A DNA stretch of 6,528 bases from Rhodanobacteraceae bacterium (GTDB taxonomy: Bacteria > Pseudomonadota > Gammaproteobacteria > Xanthomonadales > Rhodanobacteraceae). This document shows, piece by piece, positions 1 to 6,358 of the stretch (positions are counted from its first letter, which is position 1; each line of letters starts with the position of its first letter). The stretch spans positions 1-6,528 of the forward strand of contig JAAXIA010000022.1 of NCBI GenBank assembly GCA_012270595.1, given 5' to 3'. The position numbers and the translations under genes were made by a program. The notes beneath the pieces were generated by a model. The model ran no database searches. It was not told the origin of the DNA and was given only the letters and a program-made list of their open reading frames with translations.

Positions 1-22
1 CCCTGAATAGATCAGAGCTTCC

Positions 23-60
23 TTAGCTACTTCAGCCCTAATTAGCTACTTCAGCCCTAA
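23..60. repeat. Perfect 19-bp tandem direct repeat, two copies
   Basis: The unit ttagctacttcagccctaa occurs at 23-41 and again, identically and with no spacer, at 42-60. It lies about 130 bp upstream of the adaptor start. A two-copy head-to-tail repeat in a leader could be a pair of regulator-binding sites, or simply a slippage duplication or an edge of a longer repeat family. The outer TTAG/CTAA ends of each unit are complementary, so each copy is weakly dyad-like. The repeat is certain; its function is unknown. Confidence 0.9.
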
Positions 61-144
61 AAATAAACTATATTTAATAAAAAATAACCAACTATCGGCA
101 ACGCAGACAATCAACTGTGTGCATAAACCATTTTTCCTTCTACA

Positions 145-160
145 CTACCCTATGGGTTAG
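145..160. promoter_or_regulatory. Imperfect palindrome in the efflux leader (possible operator)
   Basis: The sequence ctaccctatgggttag has arms CTACCC and GGGTTAG around a TAT centre, with one base unpaired. It sits about 30 bp before the adaptor start, where a repressor operator of an RND operon could lie. It is too short and has no T-tract, so it is not a convincing terminator. Assigning it as an operator is inference from position and symmetry only. Confidence 0.25.
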
Positions 161-190
161 GCGACAATAAATGACTCTTGCGAGATCCGT

Positions 191-1369
191 ATGAAACCCC
201 TTTCATGGCGTATATTCCTACCCTGTTTCGGCTTACTGTTACTGACCGCCTGTCATAAAGGAAAACCAGGGGGAAACGGGTCAAAAAAAACACCTCCTGG
301 CGTAGAAGTTATCATCGTACACCCCCGCAACATACCGCTTACCAAAAACCTGGTAGGTCAGCTCTCACCCTACCGGAGCGCTGACGTGCGTGCCCGTGTC
401 GCCGGGGTGCTTCTTAAGCGTGCTTACACCGAAGGCAGCCAGGTTAAAAAAGGACAACTGCTGTTTCAGATTGATCCAGTACCGCTGAAAACCGCCTTGC
501 ATGCCGCCCAGGCCGCATTGACCCAGGCGCAAACCGCCTATACAAACGCCCGCATCAATGCGCAGCGCGCGCAGAAACTGGCACCCATGGGCTATATCTC
601 TGGTTCTGATCTTGACAATACACTAGCCACTGAACGTAGTGCCGCGGCAGCTGTTCAGATTGCCCGGGCCAAAGTGGAAAACGCACGCATCCAGCTTGGT
701 TATGCCCGGGTAGCATCGCCTATTGCTGGCCGTGCCGGCGAACAGGAAGTAACCGAAGGTGCCCTGGTCGGATATGACAACAAGGCAACGCTGCTGACCA
801 CCGTGGAACAGATCGACCCCCTGTACCTAGACTTCAGCCTGAACGTCTCCGAACTTGAGCGGATGAAACAGGCCCAGCGCCAGGGCTACCTCCACCTGAT
901 GGGGCACGGCAAGGCCAGGGTGGACATTACGCTCCCTGATGGCACGCCCTACCGCAGACGCGGCGTGCTGGATTTCTCTGCCGCCAAAGTGAACCCCGCC
1001 ACAGGCACCATCGGTCTTCGCGCCAAGGTACCTAACCCACACCATCAACTCCTCCCGGGTATGTATGTGACCATCAAGGCCTATCTGGGTATCCGCCGCG
1101 GTGTGTTCATCATCCCGCACACGGCTTTACTGCGCGACGCACAAGGAGCCTATGTGCTGGCGGTGGACAGACAAAACCGGGCCACCCGTCACAAAGTGGC
1201 TAGTGCCATCATGCACGGCAGCGACTGGATTATTCACAGTGACCTGAACGACGGTGCAAAAATCATCGTTTCAGGTTTACAAAAAGCAAGAGCTGGCATG
1301 CACGTTATTCCCATTTCCCGGCAAGCGCCACCCAGGCGAGCGTCGACCAGTACGCCCCACGGCAAGTAA
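191..1369 (+). CDS. RND efflux periplasmic adaptor lipoprotein (AcrA/MexA family)
   Basis: This is the membrane fusion protein of a tripartite efflux pump. It would sit in the periplasm and link the inner-membrane permease encoded next to it to an outer-membrane channel. The 392-residue length is normal for the family. Residues 1-20 are a signal peptide ending in the lipobox LTAC, so Cys21 should be lipidated. The first barrel/lipoyl half-motif (about 45-95) contains ARVAGVLLKRAYTEGSQVKKG and QIDP. A long alanine/glutamine-rich coiled-coil hairpin follows (about 98-170). The second lipoyl half (about 170-195) contains ARVASPIAGRAGEQEVTEGA, and beta-barrel and membrane-proximal domains follow, including LLPGMYV near residue 290. 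The pattern closely follows AcrA. The start is preceded only by a weak GAGA element, and a mini-ORF ending in ATGA overlaps it. The permease gene begins 15 nt after its stop. The substrate cannot be read from the sequence. Confidence 0.95.
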   Translation: MKPLSWRIFLPCFGLLLLTACHKGKPGGNGSKKTPPGVEVIIVHPRNIPLTKNLVGQLSPYRSADVRARVAGVLLKRAYTEGSQVKKGQLLFQIDPVPLKTALHAAQAALTQAQTAYTNARINAQRAQKLAPMGYISGSDLDNTLATERSAAAAVQIARAKVENARIQLGYARVASPIAGRAGEQEVTEGALVGYDNKATLLTTVEQIDPLYLDFSLNVSELERMKQAQRQGYLHLMGHGKARVDITLPDGTPYRRRGVLDFSAAKVNPATGTIGLRAKVPNPHHQLLPGMYVTIKAYLGIRRGVFIIPHTALLRDAQGAYVLAVDRQNRATRHKVASAIMHGSDWIIHSDLNDGAKIIVSGLQKARAGMHVIPISRQAPPRRASTSTPHGK

Positions 1370-1374
1370 GGGAG
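1368..1374 (+). promoter_or_regulatory. Ribosome binding site of the permease gene
   Basis: AAGGGAG begins inside the adaptor's TAA stop and lies 10 nt before the permease ATG at 1385. This supports that start and tight co-translation of the pair. A second AAGGAT lies directly against the ATG, which is too close to act as the main site. Confidence 0.7.
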
Positions 1375-1384
1375 CGCCAAGGAT

Positions 1385-4300
1385 ATGCCGAGTTTTTTTA
1401 TTGACCGCCCGATCTTCGCGTGGGTGATTGCCCTTTTAATCTCCATCGGCGGCATACTCTCCATGTTACACCTTGGCGTCGAATCCTATCCCAATATCGC
1501 GCCACCGTCGGTCACCGTGGAAGCCACCTACCCTGGTGCCGACGCCCATACCACCGAAAAGGCAGTCACCCAGGTCATTGAACAACAACTGACAGGTATC
1601 GACCACCTGCTTTATTTTAATTCCTCATCCAGTGCTGCCGGGCACACCAGTATCCGGTTGACCTTCAAAGACGGTACCAATCCAGATACCGCCCAGTTAC
1701 AGGTACAAAACAAGGTCGCTCTGGCCACATCACAGCTACCCGCATCCGTGATAAAACAGGGTATCACCGTTGCCAAGCAAAACACCGGCTTTCTCATGGT
1801 GGTGGCACTAAAATCGAGCAACCCGACCGTCAACAGCACCGATCTCAACGATCTGGTGGCCTCGCAGGTGCTCAAGCAAATCGCTCGTGTTCCCGGTGTT
1901 GGCGGCACCCAGCATTTCGGTAGCCAATACGCCATGCGCATCTGGCTCAATCCAGACAAGCTGCATGCCTATGGCCTGTCAAGTAGCCAGGTGCTAAGCG
2001 CCATCCGCACTCAAAACGTGCAATTTGCCGCTGGGGCTACTGGTGCGGACCCCGCCCTTCCCGGCCAAGGCATCACAGCCACGGTATCCACGGAAGGCCA
2101 CTTCACAAACGCCAACCAGTTCAAGCACATTATTTTGCGTAAAAGCCACGACGGCAGCATCGTGACCCTGGGCGATGTTGCCCGTGTTGCCCTGGGTTCC
2201 AGCTTTTATGGCGCTGAAAGCTTCCTTGATGGCCATCCCATTGCCGGTTTTGCCATTTTGCTACAACCTGGTGCCAACGCACTGGACGTCTCCACCGCCG
2301 TACGCGCCAAGATGAATGAACTAGCGCCCAGTTTTCCACCGGGCGTGACCTGGACCAGCCCGTTCGACAGCACCAAGTTTGTCCGTTACTCCATCAATGA
2401 AGTGATACAAACACTGATGGAAGCCATATTCATGGTGTTCCTGGTCATTTTGCTGTTTTTGCAAAACCTCCGTGCCACGCTCATTCCGCTCCTGGTCATC
2501 CCGGTGACGCTACTGGGGAGCTTCCTGGGCATGAGCATACTGGGTTTTACCATCAACCAGCTCACTTTGTTTGCCATGGTGCTGGCCATTGGTATTGTGG
2601 TGGATGACGCGATTGTGGTGATCGAAAACGTTGAGCGCATCATGCACGAGGAAGACCTCCCACCGAAGGAAGCAACACGCAAAGGCATGGGGCAGATCAC
2701 CGGCGCTGTGGTTGCCATCACCGTAGTATTAACGGCGGTCTTTATTCCTTCAGCACTGGAACCGGGTGCCTCTGGCGTCATTTACCGGCAATTTGCCCTG
2801 ACCCTGGCAATGACCATAGGGTTTTCGGCGTTTCTCGCCCTGTCCTTCACACCAGCGCTCTGCGCCAACTTCCTGAAACCAGAAGGCCATAGAAAACAGC
2901 ACCCGTTCTTCGGCAGATTCAACCAACTGTTTTCCTGGACAACTCAACGCTACACACATCACATCGGCAAAGCGGTCAACCACACTCCACGCTGGATGCT
3001 GATATTTGTGCTCATCACGGTACTTGGCGGCGTGCTCTACCAACACCTTCCCGGCAGTTTTTTACCCGAAGAAGATCAGGGTTTCGCGCTGTCACTCATC
3101 CAGCTGCCACCGGGAGCCACCAAGCAACGCACTGAAGCGGTGATGGCAAAGATGCGAAGCATCCTGGAGAAAGATCCCGAAGTCAAAACCATCATGCAAA
3201 TCGTCGGTTTCAGCTTCCTGGGTCAGGCTGAAAATACGGCCATGGCATTCATCAAGCTTAAAGACTGGAAGCATCGTAAACACAGCGTCATGGCATTTAT
3301 TCAGGAAGCCAATAAGCAACTCGCCCACATTGAAGGCGCACGTATTTTCGTGATGAACCTGCCTGCCGCCAATGGTCTGGGAGCATTTGGCGGTTTCGAT
3401 ATATACCTGCAAGATCGCGCCGGTCACGGTCGCCATGCGCTTACCCGCGCCGGCAACATGCTACTGGGAAAGGCTCATCAAGAACCGCTACTGGCCCACG
3501 TACGCCCCAACACGATGGAAGATGCACCGCAATGGAAACTAAGCGTGGATCGCAATAAGGCTAACTCCCTGGGGCTATCCGTGAGCGACATCTACAACAG
3601 CATCAACCTCATGCTGGCACCGACCTACGTAAACGACTTTTCCTACCATGGCCGCATCAAAAAAGTGATGATACAGGCAGATGTGCCTTATCGCATGGGA
3701 CCGGAAGCACTTGATCACTTCTACGCACCCAGTCACACCGCACACCATAACGACGGCACACCGCTGATGATCCCACTTGGCAATGTCGTTCATGCCAGGT
3801 GGATCGTTGCTTCACCCTCATTAACTCGCTACAACGGTTATCCTGCGGTAGAAATCACCGGTTCGGCAGCACCTGGGCACTCCTCGGGTCAAGCCATGCA
3901 CGCGCTGGAAAAGATCATCCATAAGGCATTGCCACATGGCTACGGCTATGACTGGAGCGGTTACTCCTACCAGGAGCTTGTCTCTGGCAACACCGCCACG
4001 TTACTCATGCTATTATCTGCCGTCGTCGTGTTCCTCGCCCTGGCCGCACTCTACGAGAGCTGGTCCATTCCGCTTTCCGTGCTAATGGCGGTACCCATCG
4101 GTCTTCTGGGTGCGATCGTGTTCACCATGCTACGTGGTTTGTCCAACGGGATCTTCTTCAAGGTTGGCCTCATCACAGTCATCGGTCTGGCAACGAAAAA
4201 CGCTATCCTCATGATCGAATTTTCGGTATCCGCACAGCACGCTGGCCGCAGCTTGCGCAAAGCCATTATGGAAGCAACCCGGCTACGACTGCGTCCCATT

Positions 4301-4549
4301 GTCATGACCTCGCAATCCTTTATTCTGGGGGTGTTGCCACTGTACATCTCCACCGGTGCCGGCGCTCACTCACGTCAGGCCATCGGCACAGGTGTAATTG
4401 GCGGCATGCTGTTCGCCACTTTCCTGGGCTTGTTACTCATTCCACTGTTCTACGTTGTCGTACGGCGTCTGCTCGGTGACCCGCTAGACGGCAACGCGCA
4501 GGGAACAAAGGAAGAGTTACCCATGTTCGACTCCGATCCAATACATTAG
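1385..4549 (+). CDS. RND multidrug efflux permease, HAE1 family (AcrB/MexB-like)
   Basis: This is the inner-membrane, proton-driven trimeric transporter that takes hydrophobic compounds from the periplasm and outer leaflet and passes them to the outer-membrane channel through the adaptor encoded upstream. At 1054 residues it is full length for AcrB-type permeases. TM1 is near residues 10-28, the first large periplasmic loop about 29-335, TM2-6 about 336-495, TM7 about 538-556, the second periplasmic loop about 557-869, and TM8-12 about 870-1030. The proton-relay residues are present: Asp407 and Asp408 in GIVVDDAIVVIENVER, and Lys938 in GLATKNAILMIEF, the counterpart of AcrB Lys940. Other family signatures include the N-terminal FFIDRPIFAWVIAL, PPKEATRKGMGQITGA after TM4, YRQFALT, LSFTPALCANFLKP, and RLRPIVMTS with ISTGAG near the C-terminus. 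No frameshift or missing key residue is seen. The gene shares an operon with the adaptor; the TolC-type partner is not in the window. Drug specificity cannot be inferred. Confidence 0.97.
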   Translation: MPSFFIDRPIFAWVIALLISIGGILSMLHLGVESYPNIAPPSVTVEATYPGADAHTTEKAVTQVIEQQLTGIDHLLYFNSSSSAAGHTSIRLTFKDGTNPDTAQLQVQNKVALATSQLPASVIKQGITVAKQNTGFLMVVALKSSNPTVNSTDLNDLVASQVLKQIARVPGVGGTQHFGSQYAMRIWLNPDKLHAYGLSSSQVLSAIRTQNVQFAAGATGADPALPGQGITATVSTEGHFTNANQFKHIILRKSHDGSIVTLGDVARVALGSSFYGAESFLDGHPIAGFAILLQPGANALDVSTAVRAKMNELAPSFPPGVTWTSPFDSTKFVRYSINEVIQTLMEAIFMVFLVILLFLQNLRATLIPLLVIPVTLLGSFLGMSILGFTINQLTLFAMVLAIGIVVDDAIVVIENVERIMHEEDLPPKEATRKGMGQITGAVVAITVVLTAVFIPSALEPGASGVIYRQFALTLAMTIGFSAFLALSFTPALCANFLKPEGHRKQHPFFGRFNQLFSWTTQRYTHHIGKAVNHTPRWMLIFVLITVLGGVLYQHLPGSFLPEEDQGFALSLIQLPPGATKQRTEAVMAKMRSILEKDPEVKTIMQIVGFSFLGQAENTAMAFIKLKDWKHRKHSVMAFIQEANKQLAHIEGARIFVMNLPAANGLGAFGGFDIYLQDRAGHGRHALTRAGNMLLGKAHQEPLLAHVRPNTMEDAPQWKLSVDRNKANSLGLSVSDIYNSINLMLAPTYVNDFSYHGRIKKVMIQADVPYRMGPEALDHFYAPSHTAHHNDGTPLMIPLGNVVHARWIVASPSLTRYNGYPAVEITGSAAPGHSSGQAMHALEKIIHKALPHGYGYDWSGYSYQELVSGNTATLLMLLSAVVVFLALAALYESWSIPLSVLMAVPIGLLGAIVFTMLRGLSNGIFFKVGLITVIGLATKNAILMIEFSVSAQHAGRSLRKAIMEATRLRLRPIVMTSQSFILGVLPLYISTGAGAHSRQAIGTGVIGGMLFATFLGLLLIPLFYVVVRRLLGDPLDGNAQGTKEELPMFDSDPIH

Positions 4550-4553
4550 GGGA
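4548..4553 (+). promoter_or_regulatory. Ribosome binding site deciding the HTH-ImmA start
   Basis: AGGGGA overlaps the permease TAG stop and lies 10 nt upstream of the ATG at 4564. It is the best Shine-Dalgarno sequence near the start of this gene and supports translation beginning at 4564 rather than at the internal TTG at 4771, which has none. No terminator hairpin fits in the 14-bp gap, so transcription from the efflux operon may read into this gene. Confidence 0.65.
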
Positions 4554-4686
4554 ACTTAATGTTATGGGTAAAATAGCCGGGGAATTTAAACTTAATGTAG
4601 AAATTCTTAAACGTTGTCGTGAACAGATGAATTTGTCTCAAGATGATGTAAAAAAGAAAATTCCATCTATAGATTCAATAGAATCG

Positions 4687-4689
4687 TGA
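4687..4689 (+). other. In-frame TGA inside the helix-turn-helix
   Basis: The codon interrupts the segment IES-x-AKRPTYKQL in a frame that is otherwise open from 4564 to 5694. By alignment with the Xre-ImmA consensus WESGxKxPT the lost residue is glycine, and GGA to TGA is one substitution. The W of the consensus is Ile here, so the helix had already diverged slightly. Confidence 0.85.
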
Positions 4690-4770
4690 GCTAAACGCCC
4701 TACCTACAAGCAGCTTGATACTCTATCTGATCTATACCAGGTACCCCGATGGGTATTTATTGCTGATAAT

Positions 4771-5697
4771 TTGCCAGAGGAATATCAGTACACCAATACG
4801 CCTGCGTTCAGAAAATTCAAGGCCTCCAAAGCATTTGAAGATAGCAAGGTGCGTAAACTTGTTGTCCGTGTCGAACAATACCGGGACTTGTTTATTGAGC
4901 TAAGGCAGCATATGGATGATCCGGTTCAGCATTTCACCTTACCTGCATTAGAAAAAACGAATAATATAGAGAAAACCGTCGATACAGCAGTCGATACAAC
5001 AAGGAAATGGATCTGTATAAAAGAACCACTTGATTTTGAAAAACTAAAAGAGTTATTAGAAGAAAAAGGTGTATTTGTATTTTTAACCGGCAAATACAAG
5101 GGCTGGTCTTATATTGAGCAGGCATTCAGGGGTCTCACCATCACACATTCAACAACCCCTGTCATTATTATTAATAATTCCGATAGCAAAAAAGCACAAT
5201 CATTTACATTGATGCATGAACTTGGGCACCTGATTAGAGGCGATACCAGTATTGATGGTAAAAGTACCACTGATGCCGATATTGAAAAATGGTGCGACTT
5301 GTTTTCGGGTAAAATGTTGATGCCTGCCCATTCTGAATTCTGGCAACGACTTGTTAGTAATGATCTTGCTGATATAAAACGATTGGCACAGCAATTTAAA
5401 GTGAGTCCATACGCTTGCCTGGTTCGATTAAGGCAGTTGCAAAAAATTGATCAACAAACATACAGCGAGCTAGAAGCTAAATTAGATGATGAATATAAAA
5501 AACTCAAAGAAAAACAGAAAAACCGCTCTGGAGGAGCACAAAGAGATAGAGTAAAAGAAGTACGAACCCAATTTGGTACTCCATTTATCAATACAGTGCT
5601 CACTGCCTGGCATAGCCAGGAGATAACCCTGCACAAAGCAACAAAATTGCTAGACCTTAAACGCCCGCAGCAGTTTCTTGATTTGGGTGTTAGCTGA
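4771..5697 (+). CDS. Remaining open frame: ImmA/IrrE-type zinc metallopeptidase domain
   Basis: This is the part of the broken gene that could still be made by internal initiation. It carries the whole peptidase domain: FTLMHELGHLIRG with the HELGH zinc site (nt 5215-5229), and the downstream IEKWCDLFSGKMLMP, whose Glu is the expected third zinc ligand. A charged helical segment (KLDDEYKKLKEKQKN) follows, then a C-terminal helical region ending LKRPQQFLDLGVS. The TTG at 4771 (308 aa) opens the frame but has no Shine-Dalgarno sequence. The ATG at 4912 (261 aa) has TAAGG six nt upstream and is a better reinitiation candidate that still keeps the zinc site. Products from either start would lack the DNA-binding domain. 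In ImmA/IrrE proteins the protease cleaves a repressor or regulator; the substrate here is unknown. Domain identity is firm, but whether it is expressed is uncertain. Confidence 0.8.
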   Translation: MPEEYQYTNTPAFRKFKASKAFEDSKVRKLVVRVEQYRDLFIELRQHMDDPVQHFTLPALEKTNNIEKTVDTAVDTTRKWICIKEPLDFEKLKELLEEKGVFVFLTGKYKGWSYIEQAFRGLTITHSTTPVIIINNSDSKKAQSFTLMHELGHLIRGDTSIDGKSTTDADIEKWCDLFSGKMLMPAHSEFWQRLVSNDLADIKRLAQQFKVSPYACLVRLRQLQKIDQQTYSELEAKLDDEYKKLKEKQKNRSGGAQRDRVKEVRTQFGTPFINTVLTAWHSQEITLHKATKLLDLKRPQQFLDLGVS

Positions 5698-6224
5698 TGA
5701 GTAACCCTATTACATATTGTTTAGATGCCAATGTGCTCATAACCTCCTGGTATCAATCCTATCCGCCAGATCTATTTCCATGCGTCTGGAAATTATTAGC
5801 CTATCATCAAAGTCAACTAGTCATCCCTCAACCAATTTTCGATGAGATAGAACCGTATTCAAACAACGCTATTTCACAAAATAAACGTAAGGAAAAGTAT
5901 CCATTGAAATGTTGGCTGGAAGAAAAAGATTTTCATCCACAAAAAGTACCAGGTGCCATAGCAGATGCCATAGAAAAAAAAGCATTCGAATTGGGAAGAA
6001 CCTATGAAACAGGAAATAGCAAGGGAGCAGGACAAAACGATATTCTACTCATCGCCTTTGCCGAGCGGCATGGGCACACCATTGTTACCCTGGAAGCTGA
6101 TCAACCACAAGAACCCAGCAAAAAGAGTGATTACAGAATTCCCCTGATATGTAAAAAAGAAGGTGTGCCCTGGATAGGTTTTTTTGTTGATCTTCTTCGG
6201 AAATTGAAAGAGCAGAAGCAATGA
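5697..6224 (+). CDS. PIN-domain protein, DUF4411 type (probable toxin ribonuclease)
   Basis: This 175-residue protein fits the size and pattern of DUF4411 PIN-like proteins, which are commonly encoded next to HTH-ImmA/IrrE genes. PIN domains are metal-dependent RNases. The acidic residues expected in the active site are visible: Asp10 in YCLDANVLI, Asp49/Glu50 in PQPIFDEIE, Asp115 in GQNDILLIAFAERHG, and Glu133 with Asp135 in TIVTLEAD. The segment YPPDLFPCVWKLL after the first motif is typical of this subfamily. There is no signal peptide or membrane segment, so it should be cytosolic. Its ATG overlaps the upstream TGA by 1 nt (TGATG) with no strong Shine-Dalgarno sequence, so its translation is probably coupled to the peptidase gene. 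Its own TGA overlaps the ATG of the methyltransferase remnant. The pair is most simply read as a toxin (PIN) and antitoxin-like (HTH-ImmA) module; the RNA target is unknown. Unlike its neighbours, the frame is intact. Confidence 0.82.
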   Translation: MSNPITYCLDANVLITSWYQSYPPDLFPCVWKLLAYHQSQLVIPQPIFDEIEPYSNNAISQNKRKEKYPLKCWLEEKDFHPQKVPGAIADAIEKKAFELGRTYETGNSKGAGQNDILLIAFAERHGHTIVTLEADQPQEPSKKSDYRIPLICKKEGVPWIGFFVDLLRKLKEQKQ

Positions 6225-6358
6225 GCCGTAACAAACAAAAACTGGAATGAACCTGGATCGGTAAAAATAAACGCCCTCGGCCTGCGCCGCGCGTTCTGCT
6301 AGAATATCCTGACAAATCGATCATTGGACAAAAGAGCAAAACACAGGAGATAAAATGA
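6221..6358 (+). pseudogene. Remnant of a type III-like DNA methyltransferase (Mod) gene
   Basis: Starting at an ATG that overlaps the PIN stop by ATGA, the frame reads MSRNKQKLE, then TGA (6248-6250), then TWIGKNKRPRPAPRVLLEYP and DKS. This matches from memory the N-terminus of Mod-like site-specific DNA methyltransferases (roughly LELTWIGKxxRPxxEPRxLLEDPxKS). The stop falls where Leu is usual, one base from TTA. Homology fades after about nt 6321, and the body, including the NPPY-type and AdoMet-binding motifs, is absent. The same frame continues to a TGA at 6356-6358 that overlaps the next gene's ATG. Both ends of a coupled gene thus seem kept while the middle is gone, as after an in-frame internal deletion. 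No active methyltransferase can come from this stretch. The alternative is that it is a short leader whose similarity is coincidental, but the TWIGK...RP...R.LLE pattern makes that unlikely. Confidence 0.7.
6345..6350 (+). promoter_or_regulatory. Ribosome binding site of the helicase gene
   Basis: AGGAGA lies 4 nt before the ATG at 6355 and decides that start over the in-frame ATG at 6403. Unlike the PIN gene and the Mod remnant, this gene has a strong site of its own and need not rely on upstream translation. Confidence 0.75.

Larger units (their letters stand above)
1..190. other. Non-coding leader upstream of the efflux operon
   Basis: I see no gene longer than a few codons here. The stretch holds a 19-bp tandem repeat (23-60), an AT-rich block (about 58-90) of the kind often found near promoters, an imperfect palindrome (145-160) and a seven-codon mini-ORF (171-194). 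I could not find a -35/-10 pair with a good sigma-70 match and spacing, so no promoter is assigned. The efflux promoter and any operator for a local or remote regulator would be expected here. No divergent regulator gene is visible, although one could lie just left of the window. Confidence 0.6.
4564..5697 (+). pseudogene. HTH (Xre) plus ImmA/IrrE metallopeptidase gene, broken by in-frame TGA
   Basis: Read through one TGA, this is a single 377-codon frame with the family's usual architecture. An Xre-type helix-turn-helix spans about residues 10-60 (LNVEILKRCREQMNLSQDDV, then IES-stop-AKRPTYKQL and LYQVPRWVF), followed by a linker and an M78 zinc peptidase domain. The stop is codon 42 (4687-4689). 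Homologues usually have W-E-S-G-x-K-x-P-T in this helix, so the TGA sits where glycine is expected and is one base from GGA. The frame and homology continue unbroken on both sides, which argues for a recent nonsense mutation rather than a different gene start. Family members act as antitoxin-like or stress-sensing proteases that bind DNA and cleave partner regulators. Here DNA binding would be lost unless the TGA is suppressed. The gene starts 14 bp after the efflux permease and overlaps the PIN gene by 1 nt. A sequencing error remains possible. Confidence 0.8.

Noticed and set aside
145..160. Palindrome as a rho-independent terminator of an upstream gene
   Set aside because: The stem is short and imperfect, with no T-tract following, and it sits just before the adaptor start.
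827..4353. Many minus-strand open frames of 70-130 codons opposite the adaptor and permease genes
   Set aside because: They are antisense to well-conserved AcrA/AcrB coding sequence, have no recognisable domains and arise from the GC-rich codon pattern.
4715..4903. 62-codon + strand open frame overlapping the HTH-ImmA gene
   Set aside because: It is out of frame with a segment of clear Xre-ImmA homology, has no ribosome binding site and gives a non-descript product; it is a shadow frame.
4978..5001. Short near-repeat gtcgatacagca/gtcgatacaaca in the ImmA gene
   Set aside because: It is a two-copy 12-nt similarity within coding sequence that encodes VDTA/VDTT; it is too small to be meaningful.
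4564..6358. TGA read as glycine (Gracilibacteria/SR1 code) or as tryptophan
   Set aside because: TGA ends several frames exactly at overlapping downstream starts. The two internal TGA codons stand for different expected residues, and the efflux genes use ordinary stops and look proteobacterial.
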